64,000 bases of DNA from Sunxiuqinia sp965372405 (GCA_965372405.1 CBDVCE010000008.1:1-64000), one strand, 5' to 3'; counted from the first letter of the stretch, positions 41,390-51,321 are shown. Program-made: numbers and translations. The notes: a model not told the origin generated them from the letters alone.

Positions 41390-43636
41390 TTAATTTACCA
41401 TTATTTCATCACAGAATAACCAGACAGGCAGGCCGGCAGCATTGTGCCATACCGGAGCTTTACTAACGCTTTTTGCTCTAATTTTTAGGTAGCGGGCTTT
41501 GACCGGTTTAAAATCAATATTGAAAAATTCAATGTCATTAACCTTACTCTCTTTGCTGATTGGTTTCGCATTGATAGCAACACCCAGCTTTTTAAAGTTT
41601 TTATTGTCAGTTGAGTGCCAGTAAGTTACCTCATTGGGGAAGAAAACAATATGGTTGGTTACCTGCAAAAATCCCGACGAAGCATGTTTGATCTCCTGAA
41701 CTTCGCCAAGGTCAACAACTGCTTCAAGATCATTGCCCTCAAAACCAAGCCAGTTCGCAAAGAAACTACTTCCACCCAATGAACCGTCAGTAAGTGTTTG
41801 CGGATCTTCTTTTGCATACTTTTTAGGTTTGCTTAAAAGCTCAACAGGTTTGTTTAGAGCAATATTTTTCGTTTGTAACCTTTTTATGGTTGTTTCAAAT
41901 GCATCACAATATTCGGTAACCTTATAACCCATCTCATTCATTAAAAAGATATTTTCTTTAGCACAGGTTTCTTTAAAAGAATTAAGACGATTTATGGTTG
42001 TTTCATTTGCAGTGCTTTTACCATCTGTTTTATTCACCATCTGAAACTCATCATAAGAATTCTTGCGCGCTGCTTCTAATGAAGCATAATCAGTACTTAG
42101 TCGGGCAGTTTTAACACGTTCCAGGACTTCGGGTTTGCTGGCTACTGTTTGTTCTCCTTCATTGAAATAGTTATTGTATTGAATCAGTAACTCTGGTTTT
42201 AAGAATGATTCAAATGCTTGGGAAGGATCACCATATAAATACAGAAAGAAATCTGGATTGTTTGCCAATTCCTGATGCACCTGATCGATATACTTTTTCA
42301 CAAAAATACCAGCTTCTTCATAATATCCATCCGTAAAATCAGTAATGATTTCTTCCACATCTGCATCCGGATTCCAAAGTAATTTCGCCATTAAATAGGA
42401 GCGAAGTTCAAACAACTCACTGGGGTTATGACTGTGTTGCTCAAAAATCCAACGGGCATTGTTATCTCTAAAGAATTGAATATTTGGTTGTAGCGTTTTT
42501 AGGTTTGGGAAAGGTGCCAGAAAGTTGGTGAATTGAGTTGTGTAGTCCCAAATACGAATATTCTCAGTTAGCTGTTTCCAGCCAATCAAATCACTTGCAA
42601 AATCGCTGCATTTTTGCTCAATTGGTGCACTGCGATCACACTCAATAGAGCAAAGGGTGATAAGTACATTTGCCACAGGTTTGGTTTTACATGGTTTTCG
42701 AGTGTGCTGATAAGCCAGCGTTGATATAATTTTGTCAGGAAAGTCGACTGCAATATCATTTACGAAATTTACCATTGTTGCACTTTGTGAGCCTTCTTCA
42801 GTGTCGATCTTTTTACAATTATCGCATTCGCAATATTGAGTGTTATCATCCTGACTTACGGAAATTACGTCAGATTTAGGATGCCTTCCAAAATAGGATT
42901 TCACCGAATCTTTAACAATGCGAAGAACATCTGGATTAGTGAGACATAATTGAGTTGGTAATCTTCGTTTTCCTCGTAATGCATAATACTCCGGATGTTT
43001 CTCATAAAAAGTATTCTCCGGCATAAAACGATTGAAGGTATGTACGCGTGCACTGGGCACATAGTGTGGAAAGGCTTCTGTGGTCACCTTGTGTTTGTGT
43101 GCAAATTCATGGTTCTCATAAAATAGACGTGAGTGAACCGTACGTGTGGTAATTTCGGGTGTGTAGCTGAAGTTCAATGGGAGTATTAATTCAATCTTTT
43201 TTAATTGAGGGATCTTTTCAACTTCAGGTGAATACCAACGGCAACCTAAGAAATCTTCCAAAAGAACGATACTGGCGTTGAAAACTGCTTCTGGACTACC
43301 TCCTGAGATAACCAGATTTTGTTCATCGTTTTGTATAACAACCTGTTCTGGAGATGTAAGTTCTTGTTCTCCAATAAATATCTTGTTAACTCCATCATTC
43401 AGTTTGTCTTGATTAACGATAGGGATTTTTACATCTCCAATCTTTTCAAGATAATGTTGTAGGTTGCTGGTTGCCTGTTTTACTTTTTCTCCTGCATTTT
43501 CATTCAAAACAATTTCGTAATTGCTTTTCCCATTTTTCGACAATTGAAGTACATCTTTAGTTCCGCAGGAGAAAGAAATTAAAGCAATTAGTAGTATTAA
43601 TGCAGATAGGAAAGTTGGTGATTTTAAAGTATTCAT
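41390..43636 (-). CDS. DUF4838 lipoprotein, alpha-glucuronidase-like architecture
   Basis: About 748 residues from ATG 43636, whose signal peptide ends in the lipobox SFSC (Cys24). Residues about 30-160 form an alpha-glucuronidase-like N-terminal domain. The DUF4838 domain (about 200-520) contains YYALRGKRRLPTQLCLTNPDV and SQDDNTQYCECDNCKK, with paired cysteines; it is a TIM-barrel in known structures. The last 130 residues look like a carbohydrate-binding F5/8 type C-like module. Members occur in glycan-use loci, so a glycoside hydrolase role is inferred; the substrate is unknown. Confidence 0.85.
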   Translation of the reverse strand: MNTLKSPTFLSALILLIALISFSCGTKDVLQLSKNGKSNYEIVLNENAGEKVKQATSNLQHYLEKIGDVKIPIVNQDKLNDGVNKIFIGEQELTSPEQVVIQNDEQNLVISGGSPEAVFNASIVLLEDFLGCRWYSPEVEKIPQLKKIELILPLNFSYTPEITTRTVHSRLFYENHEFAHKHKVTTEAFPHYVPSARVHTFNRFMPENTFYEKHPEYYALRGKRRLPTQLCLTNPDVLRIVKDSVKSYFGRHPKSDVISVSQDDNTQYCECDNCKKIDTEEGSQSATMVNFVNDIAVDFPDKIISTLAYQHTRKPCKTKPVANVLITLCSIECDRSAPIEQKCSDFASDLIGWKQLTENIRIWDYTTQFTNFLAPFPNLKTLQPNIQFFRDNNARWIFEQHSHNPSELFELRSYLMAKLLWNPDADVEEIITDFTDGYYEEAGIFVKKYIDQVHQELANNPDFFLYLYGDPSQAFESFLKPELLIQYNNYFNEGEQTVASKPEVLERVKTARLSTDYASLEAARKNSYDEFQMVNKTDGKSTANETTINRLNSFKETCAKENIFLMNEMGYKVTEYCDAFETTIKRLQTKNIALNKPVELLSKPKKYAKEDPQTLTDGSLGGSSFFANWLGFEGNDLEAVVDLGEVQEIKHASSGFLQVTNHIVFFPNEVTYWHSTDNKNFKKLGVAINAKPISKESKVNDIEFFNIDFKPVKARYLKIRAKSVSKAPVWHNAAGLPVWLFCDEIMVN

Positions 43637-43726
43637 AAGTTCATGTTTTAGGTTACTGCTAAAGTATATAGCTTTTTGCAAATACAACATGAAATCTATT
43701 GGTTTTATAACACCTACAATGTGATT

Positions 43727-44362
43727 TTACTTTAAACTTCCCAGAAGTGCAGAATAGCTTTCTGATCCACAATTGAAAAGTAAATCGAGGATGCTGAGGT
43801 TAGGGGTGAAACCAAATTTGTCATCGAAAACCTGAGTGTATGGTTTTGCTGTAAATGAAGGGTCGGCTTGTGCTTTTTGTGGCTTTGGATGAATAGCTTC
43901 CCTTAAGTTTAGAAAAGGTTCAGAGACGGCTTCAAAGTCAGTTGTTTTAGTGATGTTTGGGACAATTTCTAAAATATCAAAAACTACTTTCAGGATTTGC
44001 AGATTTAGATCAATCAGGTAATCAAACTTCTTTTCATAGAATGGGCGGAAATCATCTTCAAGGATTTCAAAAAATGGAGATGAGTTATAAGATGAAACAA
44101 TGGCTTGCCAATGTGTGTGCTGCCAATTCATCTCATAAGAGATTTTAAGATCCTTGATAAGCTGTTTGCTTCTGCCTTTTATTATTGGAACAACCAACGC
44201 TTCGGGACCATTTGCTCCCAAAATGATTGCCCGGTTTCTATATGTTTGTTTGGTGAAATTTTCACAGGTTTCAATCCAAACAGAAGGTTGGTTAATAAAC
44301 TTGCTAATGTATTGCACAGGTGGCAAATAGGCTGTGCTTAAAAGAATCGCTTTATTCTCCAT
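43727..44362 (-). CDS. WbqC family protein
   Basis: A 211-residue cytoplasmic protein of the WbqC-like family: AYLPPVQYISKF near the N-terminus, CENFTKQTYRNRAIILGANG, and TKTTDFE in the C-terminal half. Family members are found in polysaccharide loci and near dapB/lepB in Bacteroidota; the function is not defined. It lies 5 bp after the LapA-like gene. Confidence 0.88.
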   Translation of the reverse strand: MENKAILLSTAYLPPVQYISKFINQPSVWIETCENFTKQTYRNRAIILGANGPEALVVPIIKGRSKQLIKDLKISYEMNWQHTHWQAIVSSYNSSPFFEILEDDFRPFYEKKFDYLIDLNLQILKVVFDILEIVPNITKTTDFEAVSEPFLNLREAIHPKPQKAQADPSFTAKPYTQVFDDKFGFTPNLSILDLLFNCGSESYSALLGSLK

Positions 44363-44367
44363 TGTAT

Positions 44368-44697
44368 TTATTCCTTGAAAAAACTTTCATCAGTATCGCC
44401 AGTTATTTCTATACCCTCGGAGGTAGTTGGTGTTGTTGGTTCGGGTACTGTTACTATTGGATTATCTGCTTCTTTTTGTAAGCTTTTAATTTGTGATTTC
44501 AGCTTCCATACTTTTGGATAAATCAAAAAATAAGCAATTATAAAACCAGCTATCAAAAAAACAATAAGTGCAAGAACAAGAGGTACATCAACAATCTCCC
44601 AGAAAAATACCTTAAGCGTTATTAGTGCTGTGTTTTGAAGTGTAAAAATAACCAGTAATAAAGCCAGAATGAGTAAAATGATAATTCCTGCAGACAT
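44368..44697 (-). CDS. LapA-domain (DUF1049) membrane protein
   Basis: A 109-residue inner membrane protein. Two membrane helices (about 3-20 and 37-60) flank the FTLQNTALITLKVFFWEI segment typical of LapA/DUF1049, followed by a short coiled coil and a Pro/Thr/Glu-rich tail. In enterobacteria LapA assists LPS assembly; whether that holds here is unknown. It precedes the WbqC-like gene by 5 bp. Confidence 0.85.
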   Translation of the reverse strand: MSAGIIILLILALLLVIFTLQNTALITLKVFFWEIVDVPLVLALIVFLIAGFIIAYFLIYPKVWKLKSQIKSLQKEADNPIVTVPEPTTPTTSEGIEITGDTDESFFKE

Positions 44698-44725
44698 AAC
44701 TGTGAATTTTTAAATAAGTAACAAA

Positions 44726-44762
44726 AAAAAGGATCATGATGCAAGAGATCACAATCCTTTTT
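44726..44762 (-). terminator. Terminator after lepB
   Basis: Read on the minus strand, AAAAAGGAT (44762-44754) pairs with ATCCTTTTT (44734-44726), with a partly paired middle and a T-rich end, 29 bp past the lepB stop. It separates dapB-lepB from the LapA/WbqC pair. Confidence 0.75.
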
Positions 44763-44790
44763 ATGTATGTCTATTGACTCCCTTTGTATT

Positions 44791-46131
44791 TTATTTTACC
44801 GAATTAAACAAACGGTTAAAACGTATATTTGAAGGGAACCTCTTATCTTTATCCAATGATAACCAGATGAAAACTGCTTTTCCAACTACATGATCTTCTG
44901 GTACAAAACCCCAATAGCGCGAGTCGGCTGAGTTGTGGCGATTGTCGCCCATCATCCAGTAATAATCCATATTAAAGGTGTAATTATCAGTAGCTACTCC
45001 GTTAATAAAGATTGTGCTGTCTTTAACCTCAAGTTCATTTTCTTCATAAAGGTCAATGATACGCTCGTAAATTGGAAGGTTCGTCACGGTTAGGTTAACC
45101 GACTCACCTTTTTTAGGTACTTCAAGCGGACCAAAATTATCACGATTCCATTGATAATCTTCACTGTGAGGGAAGATGTCACTATCGGCATTTCCGGCAG
45201 GCATATTTACGCGCGTGATGTTTTTTACATTTCGAAGCTTTTTCAGCTCATCTACGTGCTCATCAGTCATAGGAAATAAAAACTGGGAACCTGAAAATAC
45301 ATTTTGGTCAGCCTTGGCAATACCAATTTTTTCCAGTGTTCTTTTATTAATTGATGTTCCGTCAGTAGTCACAATATAATTGTACTGTACACCACCAAAA
45401 ACAGTTTGCTCGTTTCCGTTTACAAACAACTGGCCTTCTTTTAATTCCAAAACATCGCCAGGAATACCAACACAACGTTTAATGTAGTTTTCGCGTTTGT
45501 CAACCGGACGGGTGATAATCTCACCAAATGAGCGAGTGTCTGTTGTTACACGTTCGTGTCCATGTGTTCTTATTTGCTCATAATAGCTGCGTGTAGGCAT
45601 ATTCATAGCTACCGTATCTCCTTCGGGGAAGTTGAATACAACCACATCGTTATTTTTGATTTCACCAAATCCACCGATTCTTTTGTATGGTCTTTTAACC
45701 CATTCTACATATGATTTTGCCTCTTTAGACATTGGCATAGTATGGTGTACAAATGGGAATGATAATGGTGTATTAGGCATTTTCGGTCCGTAAGCAGTTT
45801 TACTTACAAATAGGAAATCACCAACTAACATTGATTTTTCCATTGAAGAAGTAGGAATGGTATAGGCTTCAATGAAGAACATACGAATGAAAGTAGCTGC
45901 AATTACTGCAAAAATAATCGCATCAACCCACTCTACAACTTTAGTTTGTTTTCCACCGGGTGGATTTTTCTTTTTCCAGAATGCCCAGTGTACTTTTTTG
46001 GTGATGTACATATCAAATATGATCGCCAGACCAATAAACCACCAAAAGTTTTGAAGCCAGATGACCCATAAACTATAAATCAGGCCAACAAATATGAATT
46101 TAAACCACTTGTTTGTCAGGATTTGTCTCAT
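44791..46131 (-). CDS. lepB: Signal peptidase I
   Basis: A 446-residue S26 peptidase that removes signal peptides from exported proteins. Membrane helices lie near 12-45 and 68-85. The catalytic Ser96 is in IPTSSMEKSM, the general-base Lys218 in YIKRCVGIPGD, and the C-terminal box is GDNRHNSADSRYWGFVP. It is longer than the E. coli enzyme because of inserts between the boxes, as usual in Bacteroidota. Follows dapB by 13 bp. Confidence 0.96.
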   Translation of the reverse strand: MRQILTNKWFKFIFVGLIYSLWVIWLQNFWWFIGLAIIFDMYITKKVHWAFWKKKNPPGGKQTKVVEWVDAIIFAVIAATFIRMFFIEAYTIPTSSMEKSMLVGDFLFVSKTAYGPKMPNTPLSFPFVHHTMPMSKEAKSYVEWVKRPYKRIGGFGEIKNNDVVVFNFPEGDTVAMNMPTRSYYEQIRTHGHERVTTDTRSFGEIITRPVDKRENYIKRCVGIPGDVLELKEGQLFVNGNEQTVFGGVQYNYIVTTDGTSINKRTLEKIGIAKADQNVFSGSQFLFPMTDEHVDELKKLRNVKNITRVNMPAGNADSDIFPHSEDYQWNRDNFGPLEVPKKGESVNLTVTNLPIYERIIDLYEENELEVKDSTIFINGVATDNYTFNMDYYWMMGDNRHNSADSRYWGFVPEDHVVGKAVFIWLSLDKDKRFPSNIRFNRLFNSVK

Positions 46132-46144
46132 CGTATCGCAGGTA

Positions 46145-46861
46145 TTAAATATTTAAAAGTTCGTTCATACTAAGGAGTCCTTTTTTACCAAAACTAAACT
46201 CGGCCGCTAAAACTGCTCCGGTAGCAAAACCAAGACGGTTTTTAGCACTGTGCTCAATTTCAATATAATCAATGTCAGACTCATATTTTATGCGGTGAAT
46301 CCCGGGAACTTGCCCCTCTCGGATTGCTGTAATTTGCATTTCTTCGGATGATGTAGGACTATCAAGAGTCCAGCTATTTTTTGCAGGATTGACATCAAAA
46401 AGGTCTTCAGCCAATGAAATTGCTGTACCACTAGGTGCATCTAATTTTTGAGTGTGATGCACTTCTTCCATTTTAATATCGTATTCTGAATGCTTTTGCA
46501 TTAAACCAGCCAGTTTCTTGTTCAAAACAAAAAACAGGTTTACGCCAACGCTGAAATTGGATGCATAAAAGAATGTGCCATTAAGCTCATTCATTTTAGC
46601 AAGTACTTCTTCTTTATTGTCAAGCCATCCGGTAGTGCCGCTCACTACAGGGATTCCACTTTCAAAGCAAAGATTGTAATTAGAAATGGCAGAAGCCGGA
46701 ATGGTAAATTCAATGGCTACATCTGCTTTTTTTAGGTTCTCAACCGTAAGTTCGTGTTGATTATTGATATCTATCGTGAGTACAATTTCGTGGCCACGTT
46801 CTTTGGCAATTTCTTCAATTGTTTTGCCCATTTTCCCGTAACCAATCAGTGCAATTTTCAT
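46145..46861 (-). CDS. dapB: 4-hydroxy-tetrahydrodipicolinate reductase
   Basis: A 238-residue enzyme of lysine/diaminopimelate synthesis. The Rossmann motif GYGKMGK is at 7-13, the SGTTG segment at 74-78, and the catalytic EVHHTQKLDAPSGT (His135/136, Lys139) is complete. It heads dapB-lepB, with a perfect -7 promoter element 46 bp upstream. Confidence 0.97.
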   Translation of the reverse strand: MKIALIGYGKMGKTIEEIAKERGHEIVLTIDINNQHELTVENLKKADVAIEFTIPASAISNYNLCFESGIPVVSGTTGWLDNKEEVLAKMNELNGTFFYASNFSVGVNLFFVLNKKLAGLMQKHSEYDIKMEEVHHTQKLDAPSGTAISLAEDLFDVNPAKNSWTLDSPTSSEEMQITAIREGQVPGIHRIKYESDIDYIEIEHSAKNRLGFATGAVLAAEFSFGKKGLLSMNELLNI

Positions 46862-46906
46862 TCGAATTTCTTTAACAGTTTTGTGTCTTTATTTTTTTAA
46901 GGCTTA

Positions 46907-46914
46907 CAAAGATA
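46907..46914 (-). promoter_or_regulatory. Bacteroidota -7 promoter element TATCTTTG
   Basis: Perfect TAnnTTTG match on the minus strand, 45 bp before the dapB start; it probably drives dapB-lepB. Confidence 0.55.
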
Positions 46915-47077
46915 TAAATTACACGCTAAAAGTATTAACTCTGTGAAAAGCATCATAGAAAATTCGGTCAACTGATCGTTTTACAGGGCTAACTATGTTT
47001 TGTTTGAGCTAAATACTTTTGCTAATTGGAATAAGCTGGTAATAGTTATTTGCCAGGTCTTTCTTTAAACAATAGCC

Positions 47078-49318
47078 TTAGATACCTTTCTTGTATTGCA
47101 CGTTGGTGCTTGGATGAAGAATGTCATGGAGTTGCTGTGTTGAATCCATATTTCCGTCTATATAATTCTTAAAAAGCTGAATTAATTGTGCTTTATCTAA
47201 CTCAACTTTGGTTTCGGTTTTTATATCACTCAAATCAATGAAGAAACTGGAAAAGCGATCAGGAAAATCATTAACAATAGCTGTATTCAATAAATTCGTA
47301 GAATTATAAACACGATGATAATTTCCTTTTGTTTTCTCAATATGGAATGTGTCCTCTTTCAAATTTGTAATTGTTGAAGACTTTTCACATTGTTGAATAC
47401 AGCTATCATCTATTTTATATTTTTCGCATCCGGTAACCTGATGAAATAAGCATTGTCTGCTTGTCATTAATACAATGGGGTGATAGATGCTATAGTACAG
47501 TTCGAAATCCTCCGGTTTTTTAATGGATATCATCTGAACTTTACTAATCTCATTTGAAAGAAATGAACCAGTACAATTGAAATTCTCTTTTAAACTCAAC
47601 AGGCTAAAAGAGTTTGTAATATTGATATAGGGGCCAGCAATCCATGCAATCCCTATATTGTAGGCTTCAAAAGCTATTCCTGTATTATTTGTTACAATAA
47701 GCTTTGGTTTTAGTTGATGCAAAAACTCTACTACAGCATTATAATCATCCCCAATCAAAACGGGAGGAAACCAAGGTATTAGTTTTTCATTCTTTTTAAA
47801 AAGATCAATAAACTCAACAGTCTTATTCTTGAAACTATTTGGAAGCTGAAAATAGGTATCTACATTGTCATCATTGCAAATGTCAATATCCTTAGTTGAG
47901 GCTATTAATACCGAAAGCGCAGGCTTTTTGTTTTGCTTATTCGGTTTCTTTAATGCCGGAATACTAACAGGGGCAATCATTTCTCTTGAACCATTCAAGA
48001 TGAATAACAAGCTTTTTTTAATTGCTGTTAGCTCTTTAAAAGGTAGATAAAGATCTGTGTCAAGATTGAGTTCTGTTTTTTTGATGTAATATTCCGTATC
48101 ATCAATTGCTTTCAATCTTTTAAGTATCATCTTAAGACTTAATGACTCGGTGCCTGTATCTGTCATGTTAACTTTAGAACGTACTTCAAATGTTGCATCT
48201 GGAGAATTTACTGATACTTTTAATGGCGTACCACAACTGCCGGAAATACTTATTTCTAGTGGAATCTTAGCAGTGTCAAATTGGTCTATCTCCTTTTTAA
48301 TAGATGCTCTTAGTATTTTCTTTTCGTCATAAAGTTCCGTTTGACCCTCCAGCTCTTTCTCATTGGAACTGTAATCATTGATCTCCGAAAGTCGTTTGGT
48401 CGAATGACTCATCGGATTATCGATAAACATGCCTTTATGAATATCTCCTTTCAAAAAGGCATTGGAGAAATCCCGGTTAAATACCTTGTAAAGCTCACTA
48501 TTGTCATCAATCAGGCTGCCCTTCTCATAAAAACTACGAATTTGTTTCCTCCATGAATTCACTACTGTATAAACGTATTCAAACTCCTTTATTCGTCCTT
48601 CAATCTTTAGCGAATCAACCCCTGCATTATACAGCTCTTTTAAATCAAAATAGGCTGAATTATCTTTCAAATTAAGTGGGTAATCTTTACCTGCAGGAGT
48701 TTTTAAATATCGATCTCTACAAGGTTGACTACATCTGCCACGATTTCCTGAGTTCCCTCCGTGAAGAGAGCTCATATAACAGATGCCAGAGAAAGAAAGA
48801 CAATAGGAACCATGAACAAATACTTCGGATAAAACGCCGTTTTTGTGTGCAAAAGCTGTTAGCTTTTTTATCTCATGAATATTTAACTCTCTTGAAAAGT
48901 TAACCCGCTCCGCATTTAGCTGGTTTAAAAATTGAACCTGTCCTTTGTTATGGGTGGTAAGTTGTGTAGATGCGTGTATTTTAAGACTTTTAAAGTATTT
49001 AGATAAGAGATAGAACATACCTAAATCCTGAACAATCACACCGTCAATTGTTGTGTTAACGAGTCTGTTCAGCAACTTAAAAAGAGCCGGAATTTCATTG
49101 TCAATAATAATGATGTTTAGGGTTAGAAATACTTCGCAACTGTTTTGATGTGCTAGTCTTAAAATTCCCTGTAGATCATCGAAGCTGATATTTGCGGCTC
49201 GGTTTCTTGCATTGAATTTATTCAAACCACAGTAAACAGCATCAGCCCCTGCAAGAATTGCCGTTTTTATAGAGTCAATATCTCCACCTGGTGCCAGTAA
49301 CTCGATTTGCCTTTTCAT
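47078..49318 (-). CDS. U32 family peptidase/RlhA-like protein with DUF3656
   Basis: About 746 residues from ATG 49318 (MKRQIELLAPGG), the usual family start; ATG 49381 adds 21 unlikely residues. The U32 core has LLAPGGDIDSIKTAILAGADAVYCG, the STQLTTHN motif, and a cysteine cluster in YCLSFSGICYMS and RGRCSQPCRD, followed by further C-terminal cysteines that may ligate an iron-sulfur cluster. E. coli relatives (RlhA, TrhP/O) hydroxylate rRNA or tRNA bases rather than cutting protein, so an RNA-modifying role is more likely than peptidase. Confidence 0.9.
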   Translation of the reverse strand: MKRQIELLAPGGDIDSIKTAILAGADAVYCGLNKFNARNRAANISFDDLQGILRLAHQNSCEVFLTLNIIIIDNEIPALFKLLNRLVNTTIDGVIVQDLGMFYLLSKYFKSLKIHASTQLTTHNKGQVQFLNQLNAERVNFSRELNIHEIKKLTAFAHKNGVLSEVFVHGSYCLSFSGICYMSSLHGGNSGNRGRCSQPCRDRYLKTPAGKDYPLNLKDNSAYFDLKELYNAGVDSLKIEGRIKEFEYVYTVVNSWRKQIRSFYEKGSLIDDNSELYKVFNRDFSNAFLKGDIHKGMFIDNPMSHSTKRLSEINDYSSNEKELEGQTELYDEKKILRASIKKEIDQFDTAKIPLEISISGSCGTPLKVSVNSPDATFEVRSKVNMTDTGTESLSLKMILKRLKAIDDTEYYIKKTELNLDTDLYLPFKELTAIKKSLLFILNGSREMIAPVSIPALKKPNKQNKKPALSVLIASTKDIDICNDDNVDTYFQLPNSFKNKTVEFIDLFKKNEKLIPWFPPVLIGDDYNAVVEFLHQLKPKLIVTNNTGIAFEAYNIGIAWIAGPYINITNSFSLLSLKENFNCTGSFLSNEISKVQMISIKKPEDFELYYSIYHPIVLMTSRQCLFHQVTGCEKYKIDDSCIQQCEKSSTITNLKEDTFHIEKTKGNYHRVYNSTNLLNTAIVNDFPDRFSSFFIDLSDIKTETKVELDKAQLIQLFKNYIDGNMDSTQQLHDILHPSTNVQYKKGI

Positions 49319-49470
49319 TATTCCTTCGGTGATGGATTCGGCTTTAATTAAGTATAAAAGTAATGGCGGACTTTGTAGCATTTTTATATCAAGCTATAAA
49401 GCTTGATGTTTTACTACTTTCCCCGCCATTACTTACAACTTACTGTTGCGATTTGTTTTAAAGAAAACAA

Positions 49471-49575
49471 TTAATCGTACTTCAGTTTTTTATTCCTCTT
49501 TTCTGCTTTCTTTTCTTTTGCACTCTTAGTCGCTTCTTTTTTTACGCTTTTCTTTGCGTCTTGACCTTTTCCCAT
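49471..49575 (-). CDS. 34-aa lysine-rich microprotein
   Basis: A short reading frame starting MGKGQDAKKS and ending KKLKYD, with about 40 percent Lys/Arg, alternating Lys-Ala/Glu and no hydrophobic core. It stands alone in the gap upstream of the U32 gene. Similar small MGKGxD/K-type basic proteins occur in Bacteroidota, some ribosome-associated (THX-like), which is why I think it is expressed; this is partly a guess. Expression is not visible from the sequence. Confidence 0.6.
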   Translation of the reverse strand: MGKGQDAKKSVKKEATKSAKEKKAEKRNKKLKYD

Positions 49576-50001
49576 GATATTAACTATTAAATGTTTGTAA
49601 TAAGGTTCTTTTCCGTTACCAAAATATTCCTTGATTTCTTATTTGGCTAAATTACCAATTTTTCGGCTAATATGCCTTCAGTTGTTAATATCGCTTCGTT
49701 TAAATTGGTTTAGCTCAACAATAAAGTTCGTAAATTATCTCATTCTTCCAAAAATGATAAAGAAGTCTTTCTCTATATGCTTCTTCAAGACTATTTCATC
49801 TTTAATAATTCAACGGCTGCCATTAAAAACGCTCCTGCGCCATGCGATTGTTCATCATCGGATAGCTTGTCCCGATTTTTATCGGGAGGTGGATGGTCTA
49901 TTGCTCAAAGCCCAATTCAGGGGACTTCAATTCCGGTGTGAAAGCCTTTCCCTACTAGTGATCGTTAGCGGGGCTGGCTATTCAATGTGTGCACTATTTT
50001 C
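49576..50001. other. 426-bp intergenic region with a repeat copy
   Basis: Downstream of the nitrilase gene. It contains one copy of a 33-bp repeat (49860-49892) and otherwise no supported gene. The frames here lack family patterns. Confidence 0.55.
49860..49892. repeat. 33-bp direct repeat, copy 1
   Basis: Begins GGATAGCTTGTCCCG and ends GGGAGGTGG, with the hairpin CCCGAT-TTTT-ATCGGG inside. The second copy at 51322-51355 differs at four positions and one 1-base gap. The copies flank the nitrilase gene in the same orientation. Confidence 0.8.
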
Positions 50002-50961
50002 TCAATGATTGGTTGTTTTTCCCTTCATCCATACAGGCGTTGTATCTGATTTGTGATTTCCACCAATAATGTGCTTGTATAGTTCAGGTCTTCTGGCATT
50101 TCTATACCTCCAACCTCCAGAAAGTTGTATTTTTTCTTTTGTTATTTTTGAAATTGTAATATCGTTTTCAAATGATTTTATTTCGGATAAAACTTCTCCA
50201 TATGGGTCGATTATCATCGAATTGCCATTTTTCAAATGCTCACCGTCATAACCAATCGGATTGGTAAACGCATAATAAACGCCATTATCGTAGGCTCTTG
50301 CTGGAAGCCAGCGCATTAACCAACGTCTTCCTTTCGGGCCATCAAATTCCAATCTCAAGGATACAGGGTCGCTTTCACGATTCTGCCAAAATTTATCGGC
50401 TACGTAACCTCTACCTGGCATTGCAGATGGAGTACAGCCTGTAACGTGAGGTGCGAAAATTAATTCCGCACCCAAAAGGCTTGTTGCTCGTACATTTTCT
50501 ATTACGTTATTATCGTAGCATATTAAAATTCCGCATTTCCAACCAAGTAGGTCGAATACACAATATTCGTTGCCAGCGGACATATATTTGCTAATAAAAG
50601 GATGTATCTTTCTATACTTTGCAACTATTCCGTCTCCTGTAACGCAGATATAAGTATTGTATATTTTCTCGTCCGATTTTTCGACAAGACCTGCCAAAAT
50701 TGGTATACCGAATTCTTTGGAAATCCTAATCAATTCCTGCGTACTTTTTCCATTCGGTACGTCCTCTGCCAAGTCCGTTATCTGTTCAAGGCTTAAATCC
50801 TTTGTAAAAGTGTAGGCAGTAATCGACATTTCGTGAAAACTGATTAAATCTGCACCGTTGGATTTTGCTTTTTCGGTAAGATTTCGGATTATCGACAAAT
50901 TATACGCTTTATCTCCATCCTTGGGTTCAAATTGAGCAACTGCAATGTCAATAATTTTCAT
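50002..50961 (-). CDS. Carbon-nitrogen hydrolase (nitrilase superfamily)
   Basis: A 319-residue amidase/nitrilase-fold enzyme. The catalytic triad is complete: Glu44 in SFHEMS, Lys118 in KYRKIHPF and Cys148 in ILICYDNN. It hydrolyses a C-N bond of an amide or nitrile; the subgroup is not clear. It is monocistronic and sits between direct repeats and palindromes, with an apparently somewhat higher GC than its neighbours, so it may have been acquired. That composition remark is by eye only. Confidence 0.9.
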   Translation of the reverse strand: MKIIDIAVAQFEPKDGDKAYNLSIIRNLTEKAKSNGADLISFHEMSITAYTFTKDLSLEQITDLAEDVPNGKSTQELIRISKEFGIPILAGLVEKSDEKIYNTYICVTGDGIVAKYRKIHPFISKYMSAGNEYCVFDLLGWKCGILICYDNNVIENVRATSLLGAELIFAPHVTGCTPSAMPGRGYVADKFWQNRESDPVSLRLEFDGPKGRRWLMRWLPARAYDNGVYYAFTNPIGYDGEHLKNGNSMIIDPYGEVLSEIKSFENDITISKITKEKIQLSGGWRYRNARRPELYKHIIGGNHKSDTTPVWMKGKTTNH

Positions 50962-51203
50962 ATTTTGTTGTTTGATGATTTTTTTAGCTTGTGCATAACG
51001 ATAAAGCTTTGAAAAGTACGTTATTAGTGGCTTGTCGCCTGTCTGTATAATTCATAGCTTATTAATTTTGAACACTAAATCTAGTAATTTATTTTTCCTT
51101 GTGAAAAATAAATGTGTCGGATTAAATATCTCTCTTGTCATTATTTTAAATTTTAAGATGTGCTTCAACAATTCGTACGCTCTCCGTATGGCAAGTAATG
51201 AAT

Positions 51204-51227
51204 TACCCCGGAGCAAGCTCCGAGGTA
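51204..51227. repeat. REP-like palindrome
   Basis: TACC-C-CGGAGC / GCTCCG-A-GGTA with a 2-nt AA loop, 10 of 11 positions paired (one C-A mismatch). The frame across it reads ELPRSKLRGI, a pattern I recall from frames crossing dispersed palindromes in other Bacteroidota genomes, but no second copy is in this window. Confidence 0.6.
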
Positions 51228-51321
51228 TCAAGTTGAGTTTGCTATGCAAACATATTTTGTTTCCGACCCAAGGATCGGGGAATTATACCACTAATTGATT
51301 CAAAAACAAACTTAATGAACT

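Noticed and set aside
51032..51298. 88-codon frame reading through the palindrome
   Set aside because: The ELPRSKLRGI portion is a by-product of the repeat palindrome, and the rest has no coding character.
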